Shown one piece after another: positions 1-7,906 of a stretch of 17,590 nucleotides of DNA (position 1 is the stretch's first letter; the number at the start of each line of letters is the position of its first letter). Location: NCBI GenBank assembly GCA_047616325.1, contig JBLHGN010000045.1, positions 1-17,590 on the forward strand, given 5' to 3'. The position numbers and the translations under genes were made by a program. Below the pieces are notes generated by a model, which was not told the DNA's origin, did no database searches, and saw only the letters and a program-made list of their open reading frames with translations. This stretch comes from JBLHGN01 sp047616325 (GTDB taxonomy: Bacteria > Pseudomonadota > Gammaproteobacteria > Pseudomonadales > Cellvibrionaceae).

Positions 1-99
1 GCCCGCGACTTAAAGCGCATTGGCTTCATGCTCACGGAAAAAGAGCGTGCTGAAATATTACGAAAGCAGCGACGCGAACCGTACCGCCAAGCCGCTTAG
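1..99 (+). CDS. C-terminal fragment of an unidentified protein
   Basis: The first 99 bases are open in frame 1 and end in TAG, giving 32 residues that include RIGFMLTEKERAEILRKQRR. The segment is very basic and helix-like. The gene starts outside the window. I do not recognise the family; because the next several kilobases are full of transposase debris, a transposase tail is possible, but nothing in these residues shows it. It is also possible that this is chance coding. Confidence 0.4.
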   Translation, partial: ARDLKRIGFMLTEKERAEILRKQRREPYRQAA

Positions 100-627
100 C
101 GTCACTTAAATTGGTTCCTGCATTACTATCGCAGCTGAAGAAGGGCTTCAGGAGGGAGCCTTGAGCCCAAAATATTATTGATCATATAACGATCAATGTA
201 TTGTTTTCAAGATTAAAGCCCCAGAAGCAAAAAGCACAGATAGGCCCACCTGGCTCAGAGGGTTGTAGTCATATTTAACCGCCACGTCATTGCTGAAGAA
301 AAACAGGGGTTTTCGAGCTGGCACTAGTTAAAATCACCCTTGCCCATTGAGCATACACATCGATCTTTTACTGGCATAATTTCATCAACCCAATTTGACT
401 CTGTACCTTGGTAATAATAGCTCGCATTAATTTACTTGTATGTTTCAATGCCAAGCCTAATAAGGAGTACAGCGTCTTTTTCCACATGAAATTGCCATAT
501 TTCCCTTTGTTTACGGCCAGAAATAGCGTTAACCAACAACGTGTAAAGACGATCGCCCCAACCCCTTCTAAAGCCGCTGGTTGAGCGAGCACTTGACCCT
601 GCTCAATTTTTGATCTATATTCTCACT
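100..627. other. Non-coding stretch with no recognisable gene
   Basis: About 530 bases without a convincing gene on either strand. The longest open frame (368-592, minus) is preceded by no ribosome binding site and has no family signature. The only structure I see is the inverted repeat at 177-197. The segment may be eroded former coding DNA, in line with the state of the rest of the window. Confidence 0.5.
177..197. repeat. Perfect 7-bp inverted repeat
   Basis: ATTGATC (177-183) and GATCAAT (191-197) are perfect complements around the 7-base spacer ATATAAC. The stem is AT-rich and is not followed by a T run, so it is a weak terminator candidate for the gene ending at 99. It could equally be an operator-like site or chance. 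Confidence 0.3.
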
Positions 628-656
628 TGCACTACACAATAAGTGCAGTCCATTAA
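628..656 (+). promoter_or_regulatory. Candidate promoter for the riboswitch-ice-binding transcript
   Basis: TTGCAC at 628-633 resembles a -35 box and lies 17 bases before CATTAA (651-656), a poor -10 box. Start of transcription would then fall near 663, just at the 5' edge of the riboswitch, which is where it should be. The -35 overlaps an inverted repeat, TGCACT (628-633) and AGTGCA (642-647), that could be an operator. The call rests mainly on position, since the -10 matches consensus at only three of six bases. Confidence 0.25.
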
Positions 657-661
657 GACAT

Positions 662-757
662 GTATAGTACGCCAAACCGTGAGTAATCACGGGACGGAAA
701 GCCAACGAGTCCCAGTCCTAAGCCTTAAGCTTAGTGATGGATAGTCGAGCCGCCTAT
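662..757 (+). promoter_or_regulatory. Cyclic di-GMP-I (GEMM-I) riboswitch candidate
   Basis: The core reads AAACC, then a perfect hairpin CCGTGA-GTAA-TCACGG (676-691) closed by a GNRA tetraloop, then GGGACGGAAAGCC (690-702). In the GEMM-I class the equivalent is AAACC-stem-GNRA-stem-GGGACGCAAAGCC, so only one base differs. A second arm includes the 6-bp stem CTAAGC/GCTTAG (718-734). The 3' strand GATAGTCGAGCCGCC (739-753) matches the class consensus GGTAGCCGGGTTGCC at 10 of 15 positions, and all differences are transitions. Outer pairing ATAG (664-667) with CTAT (754-757) is possible. The order of the elements and the terminator immediately after it support an aptamer with its expression platform, controlling the ice-binding gene at 871. 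The proximal part of the second arm pairs imperfectly, so ligand binding may be weakened or lost. No covariance search was run. Confidence 0.68.
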
Positions 758-758
758 T

Positions 759-780
759 GAGGATAGTCATCCTCTTCTTT
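759..780 (+). terminator. Intrinsic terminator, likely riboswitch expression platform
   Basis: GAGGAT (759-764) pairs perfectly with ATCCTC (769-774) across the loop AGTC, and is followed at once by TTCTTT. It starts one base after the presumed outer stem of the riboswitch and lies 90 bases before the ice-binding start codon. That arrangement fits transcriptional control of the leader. Which ligand state favours read-through cannot be told from the sequence. Confidence 0.6.
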
Positions 781-870
781 AGTCGAAAACGATTAGCCAA
801 TGGGTTTCAGAGGTTATGTCTTTAGCGGAGGGAATGTTCCCAGCACTACCCAATACTTAAGGAATAATTA

Positions 871-1989
871 ATGAAAGCACATATTTATGTCACGCCATTA
901 TTGGCCGCCTTTTTTTGTACACCCACTTTAGCGCTAAGGTTAGTCCAAGAAGAGGTCCTTATCGTCCCAGCCAATCCTATCGTCCTAGCTAATCCTACCA
1001 TCCAAGCTAATCCTACCGTGCTAGCTAATCCTACCGTCCTAGCTAATACTTATGTGTCCGGAGGCGCCGGCGCCATCGTATATGGTAACGTAATAGCCAA
1101 AACCTACGCATCTACAGGTAGCGGTTCGATTATCCATGGTGATTTTCGATCTGGTGATGTGACGACTCTCGGCTATGGTGTCACAGTCAATGGTAATGTC
1201 GAATCCAATGCGGCAGGTAATGCAGGAGCAAACGCGTTAATCACAGGTGATTTGGTGACGGGCGGGGTCGGTACTATGGGCGCTAGTGCCCATGTTGAAG
1301 GCAACTTTATATCCGGTCTAGCTGGCACGATTGGCGCAAACGCTATACTCGATGGCAACTGGGGAGTTGGCGCCGGCAGTGCCTCTACGGCGTCAGCATC
1401 ATCCAACAAAATAAGTTTCGACGCTGTTGATACAGACGTTGCATATCTTAATTCGGTTAGGGCTAATATCGACAGCGATATGACCGCTACGACCAATGAC
1501 CTGATTGAGGCAAAAGCCGCGCTCTCTGATATGACGTCAACTGAGCTGACTTTGTCGGCAACGTTTGTAACAGACGGCACTTTATTTGCTGGCGTTTATG
1601 ATGCAGCTAGCTGGTCCACGACCGCAGGCACAACCTTAACTTTAGATGGTCAGGGCCTAGATAACGCGATATGGGTTTTCAACATTGGTGATGTTTTAGC
1701 CTTTGGTAGCGATTCAACAGTTGAGCTAGTCAATGTGGGTAACAACGCTCAAGTGTTCTGGAACATCGGGAGCGTCTCCTCTCCAGGTGGTTATGCTAGC
1801 CTTGGCGATGGTGCAGATGTCTTAGGTATCATCATTGCCGAAGACTACGTGACGGTGGGTGCCAATGCGACTGTGATGCATGCATCTGAAGCTTATGGCA
1901 ACTGCGCCGGAATTTATTCGACTACCTCGCATGTGTCCCTAGGGGCTAATGCCGTTATTGGTAGCGCTACTTGCGGCTCTGATGACTAA
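871..1989 (+). CDS. Secreted ice-binding protein, DUF3494 family
   Basis: Intact 372-residue gene; AAGGA (859-863) sits 7 bases before ATG. Residues 1-21 look like a Sec signal peptide ending TLA. Residues about 34-60 are a run of the hexapeptide ANPTVL. Residues about 61-170 are Gly/Ala/Asn-rich strands of the type GNVIAKTYAS and ANALITGDLVTGGVG, which look like a beta-solenoid of bactofilin-like turns. After an Ala/Ser linker, residues about 184-365 are the DUF3494 domain, with the hallmark LTLDGQGLDNAIWVFNIG and the following VFWNIGS and YVTVGANATVMHASEA. Known members of this family bind ice, inhibit recrystallisation or hold cells near ice. The product should be exported; Cys near 345 and 368 could form a disulfide. 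It is preceded by a candidate c-di-GMP riboswitch and terminator. Family members of the minimal type are near 220-250 residues, so the N-terminal third is an extension. Confidence 0.9.
   Translation: MKAHIYVTPLLAAFFCTPTLALRLVQEEVLIVPANPIVLANPTIQANPTVLANPTVLANTYVSGGAGAIVYGNVIAKTYASTGSGSIIHGDFRSGDVTTLGYGVTVNGNVESNAAGNAGANALITGDLVTGGVGTMGASAHVEGNFISGLAGTIGANAILDGNWGVGAGSASTASASSNKISFDAVDTDVAYLNSVRANIDSDMTATTNDLIEAKAALSDMTSTELTLSATFVTDGTLFAGVYDAASWSTTAGTTLTLDGQGLDNAIWVFNIGDVLAFGSDSTVELVNVGNNAQVFWNIGSVSSPGGYASLGDGADVLGIIIAEDYVTVGANATVMHASEAYGNCAGIYSTTSHVSLGANAVIGSATCGSDD
970..1050 (+). repeat. 18-nt tandem repeat, 4.5 copies, in the ice-binding gene
   Basis: Units start at 970, 988, 1006, 1024 and 1042 with consensus GCTAATCCTACCGTCCTA, encoding ANPTVL. 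The last unit is partial. Units differ by only a few bases, so the array is recent or kept uniform. Its length is a multiple of three per unit, so copy-number change would vary the protein without shifting frame. Confidence 0.85.
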
Positions 1990-2118
1990 GACGATGGTCC
2001 TACGTAATTCCCACCGTTCGCTTCTGCTGCTGTAGCACCATAAAGTGTCAGTAAAGCGCCGCTTTGTGCGTCTTGAGTTACATAAGGGAAGAACACTTTG
2101 GCGACACAGGTGAATAAA

Positions 2119-2150
2119 CTTGCACCCCTTTCAAAACAAGGGGTTGCAAG
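2119..2150. terminator. Strong inverted repeat, possible terminator on the minus strand
   Basis: CTTGCACCCCTT (2119-2130) pairs with AAGGGGTTGCAAG (2138-2150) over the loop TCAAAAC, with one bulged base. Read on the minus strand the hairpin is followed by TTTATT, a weak terminator tail; read on the plus strand no T run follows. It lies 130 bases after the ice-binding stop codon. It could alternatively be the eroded end of a mobile element. Confidence 0.4.
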
Positions 2151-2230
2151 GTTGGCTGAAGGTCCGCCGGGGTGAACTGCGATCGAGCGTGTGTTTTTTA
2201 CTGCCGCTTTTGATTTTCGATCTAACTAAT

Positions 2231-2658
2231 ATGCAAAGAACTAAAAAAATGAAGGGGTCTAAGCAAGACAATGCGAGCTTCCTCGCTGAAATCGCTAATC
2301 ACATTAAAAAATCTATACAAGAACGGGTCAGGAGGAGCTAAAGCTAAATCTCTCGATCTAATACACAGATCTGCGGCCCTTGGATATTGCAAAGCGCAGG
2401 TATTTTTGGGTCTTGTATATGGTAGTGGTTTTGGGGATTACGATATTGTCCAAGATAAAGGCTAGGCATTTTAGCTATTTCGACGCGCTGCAATGCAGTA
2501 ATTTGGTATAAAAATCAGCTGAGCAGGGCGATGCCAACGCGCAATATAATATTGGCGGTGTGTATCAATTTGGGAGTGGGGTGGCGTTAGTGCTGGACCA
2601 AAGTAAGCGAATAAGCAGTTCGACAGTTGGTCATAATATCGCCACATTACACTTATAA
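2231..2658 (+). pseudogene. Broken Sel1-repeat (TPR-like) protein
   Basis: Two Sel1 repeats are visible in different frames. One, in the frame of 2271-2465, contains AALGYCKAQVFLGLVYGSGF and DIVQDKG. The next, from 2518 to the TAA at 2656-2658, contains AEQGDANAQYNIGGVYQFGS. Between them the frame holds KAF-like and YF residues followed by stops, and a one-base shift restores the usual link KSAEQGDAN. An upstream part in a third frame (from ATG 2231) is basic and may be the original N-terminus. Sel1 repeats form helical solenoids used for protein-protein contact. At least two frameshifts and a stop make this a pseudogene. Its final stop abuts the end of the IS66 gene on the other strand, so the 3' end is probably lost to that insertion. 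Confidence 0.7.
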
Positions 2659-4050
2659 TTAGGCAGCCGCCTTCGACGTCCCGACTTTTGGCAACTCAAT
2701 ATTCAAAGGCAGCAACGCTTCATATTCTTCTATGGTTTCGCAATGCGGGATGGCTTCTAATATCTTAACGTAATACCGATAGGGTCCGGTTGTGTCGCTT
2801 CGCCGTTCGAATAAGACTGAAGTGCAGACACAAGGCATTGGCGCCATCGACAGAGTTGGCAAACATGAAATTCTTTCTGGCGATGACAAACGGCTTTATC
2901 TCTTGCTCAGTTAGATTGTTGTCCACTTCCAGGCGACCATCTTTTAGATACTCACACAGACCGCCCCAAAATTTTAGGCCATATCGAAAAGCCTTCCCCA
3001 GTGACGACTTGGGCAAAGTCGTCGGCTCATACTTATCTAACCATTGTTTAAATACGTCCATTAAAGCCTTTGATGTTTTCTTGCCTTAAAGCGTGCCTTT
3101 GATAGGGGCTAAGCTTCTGATCTTTGGCTTTGGGTTCTATTTTGTATAAACGCTTATAGAAGCGCATGGCTTCTTTCGCTAAACCATCACATTTTGTCGC
3201 TTTGGTTATACACTCAAACTTGCGCCTCGAGTGGGCGTTGTAAAAATTGGCTTTTATCGCGTCTTTTTCAAACATAAGCTCAAAGAATGGATCGCCATCG
3301 AAATGCAAGGTGCCACCAAAACCCTCAAACCATTCATTAACGAATTGTTTGTGTTTTTCGGCTTTGTAGCTGTAAATAATACTTTCTTTGCCTGGAGGGC
3401 CACCCGGCATGCAATACGCGTATGATTTTCGCTGCGCGGGCCTTCCTGGCTCTTTTAGGACGTGAAACCCTGTTGCATCCAATGCACCAACATCATAATC
3501 AATTATCTCATGAGGCACTTGCAAAACTATTTCCCCAGCCATCATGGTGCTGTATGTAGTGCTATTTAAGGAAAAAGACACTATATATGGTGATAAGTTT
3601 TCAATCGAACGTATTTTGTATGGTTTTGCAAGAGGCTCTCATCTTTCATTAAATTTACGAGCGGTTGTAATACTTCGGTGTATTTTATAGTAGCAGAGGC
3701 CATGGTCGAGCGAGACAAGTCAAGTCAAAAGCCGCGCGTTTTTAAATTGTTTTTCGGGGTGGTAATAAGGTTGGCGATCATCAAGGTTGCTGATGATGAT
3801 GCGTGCTAACACTGATTCGGTAGAATTGGCTTTTGGCAGTATATGCTTTGGCTTAGGTGCTTTTTTCATTTCACTCTGGCAACCTTTAGGGCAAGCCACG
3901 ACTTCTATTTTTTCTATAATCACCTCATAAACAGGTGGAATATAGTTAAGCCGCTCGTGGTTCTCATGCTTGATTACATTTTTCTGACAACCACAATGAA
4001 GGTCATGCCAGGGCGCATTTGTTCTAGCTTTAGGCGTCAGGCACTACAGG
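2659..4050 (-). pseudogene. Decayed IS66-family transposase (TnpC type)
   Basis: Read on the minus strand, IS66 segments occur in correct order but in several frames. About 4020-3720: the region before the catalytic core with VACPKGC and PKPKHILPKANS. About 3715-3590: SRSTMASATIKYTEVLQPL. 3581-3048: the DDE core start, LDATGFHVLKEPGRPAQRKS, then GTLHFDGDPFF and HSRRKFECITKATK. 3061-2765: DNNLTEQEIKPFVIARKNF, which carries the last catalytic Glu. 2889-2659: the C-terminal tail PHCETIEEYEALLPLNIE. The family normally encodes one protein of about 500 residues, so at least four frameshifts have occurred. I do not find the accessory IS66 genes tnpA or tnpB, nor convincing terminal inverted repeats. 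The element cannot be active. Confidence 0.88.
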
Positions 4051-4074
4051 CCCTCTGTGTATTCTTCGTCATTT

Positions 4075-4500
4075 TCAAATAGTCCAAGACTCTCGTGTAT
4101 CTTTGTCCCGCTGCCTCATCTTCTTCGATATATTTTTGACCGCCGTGGATTTCAGCAGCCCAACCGAAAATCGTCTGAGACGTGTCATGTTTTCAGGGCC
4201 ATGCCCCACCCTAATTGTTGAGCGGTCTTCGTCATAAATCCACTCAATAATGTAGTGACGCACCTCAATCGACCAGTGACCACGCACCTTGTGCAATATT
4301 GTTTTCGGCCGCACCTCTTTAGCGTCTCGGCTGGTAATGCCATAAGCAATCCTTAATGTCCATTTGCCCGTCTTTTTATCGGTTATCGCCCGCTCAATGC
4401 GATAAATTTGTGCGACATAAGGAAATTTCGGCCTCCTCCATCGTCTCGCGCACTCAGAACCAGGCTGCGCAGTTCAATTTCTGAACAAGCGGCCTCTTTT
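4075..4500 (-). pseudogene. 3' fragment of an ISAs1-family transposase
   Basis: On the minus strand a continuous frame contains FPYVAQIYRIERAITDKKTG, then LRIAYGITSRDA, RGHWSIEVRHY and the family hallmark STIRVGHGPENMTRLRRFSV. In ISAs1 (H-repeat-like) transposases this is the C-terminal part of the DDE domain, around the HWxIEN-like block and the GxGPxxMxxLRxxxxxLL block. In this copy the Asn after HWSIE is replaced by Val. The N-terminal half is missing; upstream of about 4440 only weak traces (EIELRSLVLSAR, in another frame) remain. The fragment directly follows the IS66 remnant, so one probably inserted into or beside the other. Confidence 0.8.
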
Positions 4501-4634
4501 TTGGGCACGCTTCAAACCAAGGTACCACTAGATACGATTCTTGCGGGTCATTTATTGACCACTCCGGCCAGGCTGTAGTGTTTTTGATGTGCGTATAATA
4601 GACCATTCCTAAATGACTTTATGGGAATGATCTT

Positions 4635-6109
4635 TTGAAATCAACCGCTACCCCTTCCGTACAACACGCCGTAAAAACCATGAGCGTTGAACAGAAAAAA
4701 TGCGTGGCCGTTGCCGCGTTTTCCGGCGGAAAAACAATCACACAAATCGCAAAGGAAATTGAATCCAGCCGAAAGTTTTTTCGGGAACAGAAAGCGATAG
4801 TTGCCGGTGCCGTCGATGCGGCGTTTCATCCAGAACCTACTCCCAACAAGGTGCTATTTCATTTACCGGTGACTCGACAATGGATGGAACCGCTGGTGTT
4901 GTCACCCACGTTAATCCATGTATCGTATCGGCATGTATCAACATTATTAACCGATGTGTTTGATTGCACGATTAGCATCGCAACGGTAAATAATATTTTT
5001 AATGCGGCCGTAAGAAAAGTACACCCTATTCATGCCACGGAAGACTTATCCAGAATTGATGTCACCGCCAATGACGAATTATTCCATCTAAAAAACCTGT
5101 TCTATCGGGAATACATACGCAGTCGTTATATTATTACTTGCTACCAGGCGAAGATCGACACGACGAAGATACCTGGGCGATTCATTTTATGGATTGTCAG
5201 GACAAGGGTTTGAATCCGGAGAGGACGATTGGCGATGATGCCAGCGGTTTAGTACCAGGTCATAAAAACGTTTTCCCAGAAGTACCCTATCATTATGATA
5301 AATTTAATTTGTCGCTAGGCTTGATGGATCTACGACTATATTTCAGAAATCGCTTAAAAAAAGCCCTTACCGAGAGAAAGGACCTTGGAAGACAGTCCCG
5401 AAAATGATTTGAAGATGAAAAAATATCAGCAATGGATCGACGCAAATGATAATGAGGAGGAGACCCATTACATTTCGAAAACATTGGGCACCCTTATCAG
5501 CTGGCTAGAGCATGATATTTTAAATAAAGCCGATCCCTCTAAACAAGAACGACGTGAGCTGTATGATTTTGTCGTTGCCGAATTTAAAAAACTGGAGCGC
5601 ATGGAACCTCACAGAATATCGTCTATGTGCACTGCATTGGAAAAGAAACGATGAGCGGCTCTTGGATTTGTCGATGGTTTGGACAAACAATTTGGCGTTA
5701 CTAGTACGCAGTTCTCTGTTTCAATACAATCCATCTGGTCGATGTGTATGTTACAACGTTCTCGCGTAATGGAGCACCAATACACACTGCGCAGCGAAAC
5801 ATTTGAAAAAGAATTGGGCCATCAATTCGATAACTTCGAAGATCGGTTATTGTCGCTCTCTATTCGACAGAGCGCACAAGTTCAATGATTGAAAACCTTA
5901 ATGATCACGTAAGAAAACACCTTTACTACCGTCAAGAAAGTGGTCATGGCTTTCTGGATCTATTGCGTTTCTATTTAAATCATAGGCCTTTCTTACGCAG
6001 CGCCCGACCTGAGCGACACAGAAAATCTCCGGAGGAAAACCTGTCAGGAAAACCGCATCCTCATTGGTTGGAGATGTTGGGCTACGAACGCTTTAAGCGC
6101 GCCGCCTAA
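4635..6109 (+). pseudogene. Decayed DDE-type transposase, about 490 residues
   Basis: Start TTG at 4635 follows GGGA at 4623-4626. The product can be followed through successive frames: 4635 to about 5095 (N-terminal part, ending DVTANDELFHLK); about 5090-5385 (YYYLLPGEDRHDEDTWAIHF, then IGDDASGLVPGH); 5385-5870 (EDSPENDLKMKK, helical linker) with an in-frame TGA at 5652-5654; and about 5870-6109 (SSMIENLNDHVRKHLYYRQ, then FYLNHRPFLRSARPERHRKS and PHPHWLEMLGYERF). The Asp of the DDASG block and the Glu of SMIENLN are plausible catalytic residues. I remember related transposase-like proteins from other genomes but cannot name the IS family safely. Three frameshifts and one nonsense codon make it inactive, although the first shift lies on a slippery heptamer (see findings). 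Confidence 0.75.
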
Positions 6110-6125
6110 CACTCCACTCCACCGA

Positions 6126-7077
6126 TTATATTCCACATAATACACACTGAATCCCGGTTGGTTTAAATTCGACTACTGGCACCCAAAACACGCTGTTTTT
6201 GAACCGTGCCGTTTTTTGTAGCCCTGAAATATCATAATTAAACGATTTTTCTAACGCCAAATTTAAAAGATTATGGGAAAATGATTCGCTGGTCGTATCA
6301 AATTCATATAGCCCATTCTCAGTTGCAAACCAAAGTATTGTATCATCTTTTTGGATGATTCTGATGGAGGCGTCAGCCCTATTGCCAGTATAGTAGTATG
6401 GTGAGCGTCTTCAGTATTATAGTGTTCTGTTTCATATGAATCGTGATTTATTCGGTACAAGCCAAAGGTACCTTGAGCCTCGATGCATATGCATGATTGT
6501 ATGATTGTTCAATGAGTCGAAAATGTGTAATTTTTCAGTGAAATCAATAAGTGAACTGTTTGATTTATCCACATAATATAGCCCGCTCCCCGTAGTACTT
6601 ACCCATAAATCACCCTCTTTTCCTTCTCCTATAGACATAACTGATTCATTGTTCATAGCGTTTGAAGGAGACTTTTTTTGGAAGATATCTTTGAAATTTC
6701 TCAGTCTTTGCATCAAAGCGATTTAAGCCGAGAGTTGTGCCAATCCAAAGTGTACCTATTGAGTACTCGAAAAGGTAAGTCACAAAGCTGTCAGAAAGAC
6801 TCGAATGGTCTTGTGGGTCATGTTTGTAGGTTTTAAATTCGTAGCCCTCAAATCAGTTTAGACTATCTTGCGTGGCTATCCAGATAAAGCCATTATCATC
6901 TTGATGAAATGATGCCCCTCTAACGCCAGCTGGGTTATTAGATAGGCCATCTTTGCCCGATAAGTGATGGAATTTGAAATTGGCGCAATGGCTTATGCCA
7001 ATTAAAGCGCAAAGAAAGGCACAGACAACTAAGCATCTAATAGAATTGTACATTCGCATTTCTGTACGTTGGAACAT
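6126..7077 (-). pseudogene. Truncated, decayed two-component-regulator propeller protein (sensor N-terminus)
   Basis: The minus strand begins with a signal peptide (CLVVCAFLCALIGISHCA) followed by FKFHHLSGKDGLSNN and GFIWIATQDSLN, the first blade of the periplasmic propeller found in hybrid histidine kinases and diguanylate cyclases. Further blades follow: SIGTLWIGTTLGLNRFD, GKEGDLWVSTTGSGLYYVD and KDDTILWFATENGLYEFD. An in-frame TGA at 6853-6851 replaces the Arg expected in LNRFEGY, and frameshifts near 6700 and 6480-6360 separate the blades. The frame runs into a stop at 6126, where the propeller has barely begun its expected 14 or so repeats, so most of the gene, including any membrane and signalling domains, is gone. 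The break lies beside the transposase ending at 6109, which probably caused it. Start could be 7077 or the ATG at 7059. Confidence 0.8.
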
Positions 7078-7906
7078 TTAGTGATGTTTAGAAAGGTACA
7101 ATACCAATTCTAGTATTATCCCTTCTTAATCAGACAGTTTCATTCGTTTTTTTTATGCATTCTGACACCAACATCGCAAGCATAATTTTGATGTTGGCAT
7201 AATGACTTGAAGAGAGAAAACAAAGGAATACAGAGGTTAATAATTATAAAACCTTAGTCGTTAATTCAGTCCGGCATCGCGTTGTTCTCAGGTTTTATCC
7301 ATGATGTCTGGGCCAGTGTCTGAGAGAAAGAGTTTGCGCGATATCGTTGAGAATATATAGCTGTATTATTTAATCGATCGAGCTATTGAGTAACGTTCTC
7401 TCTAAAAGTCTTCATTAAGCTTTCGTTGGAGGTTGGTATAAAACAGAATAACACTTTGATCTTTCGTGACCTATGTCGAGATTAATAATAATGCTGCCAT
7501 ATAATTCGCCTTCACTACCATCGTTGGCCAATGATCAAGATGATAATGCCACCTAATCTGGCTGAGTTAACGCCCTTCAATTTGCCAATAAATTGTTTAA
7601 CGTCGTCGTAAACCCAGCTCGCTAGCATTCGACGCCCCGTCACGAAGGGCGGTGAGGCCTTGTTGGTGTATAAAACATACTCCAAATGTGCGTATGAATA
7701 GGCCGCATATAGCACCTTGCCACCACGTATTCACTCCCTTTAATCACATACCAGCTATAACGCTGCTTAACGCCCTTCTTTCGCAAAACACAATTGAATG
7801 TCACGAAAGGTTATTTGCTTTGAAGCAAAAGCTTCATAAATCTGTCATTTACGGCGATGAAAATGCTGCCTTTGATTTGTGATTCAAACGATAACGGGAA
7901 AGGTCT
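7078..7906. other. Long stretch with no recognisable gene
   Basis: About 830 bases. Short open frames occur on both strands (7515-7715 minus contains RRMLASWVYDDVKQFIGKLK; 7652-7882 plus), but none has a recognisable motif, a good ribosome site or extension beyond 80 residues. A 12-base direct repeat TTAACGCCCTTC occurs near 7567 and 7768. The stretch holds the upstream region of the propeller pseudogene and of the lipoprotein gene, and may include remains of a further dead gene on the minus strand. Confidence 0.5.
7168..7197. repeat. Perfect 8-bp inverted repeat upstream of the propeller gene
   Basis: CCAACATC (7168-7175) and GATGTTGG (7190-7197) are perfect complements with a 14-base spacer. 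The repeat lies about 90-120 bases before the propeller start on the minus strand, a position suited to a regulator site. It has no adjacent T run. Function is unknown. Confidence 0.35.

Noticed and set aside
368..592. 74-residue minus-strand open frame
   Set aside because: No ribosome site, no family signature, and it stands in eroded sequence; chance is enough.
970..1050. CRISPR-like array
   Set aside because: Units are contiguous 18-mers without spacers, in frame, and encode a protein repeat.
1173..1580. 135-residue minus-strand open frame inside the ice-binding gene
   Set aside because: It results from the repetitive GC-rich codons of the ice-binding gene; no start signal or homology seen.
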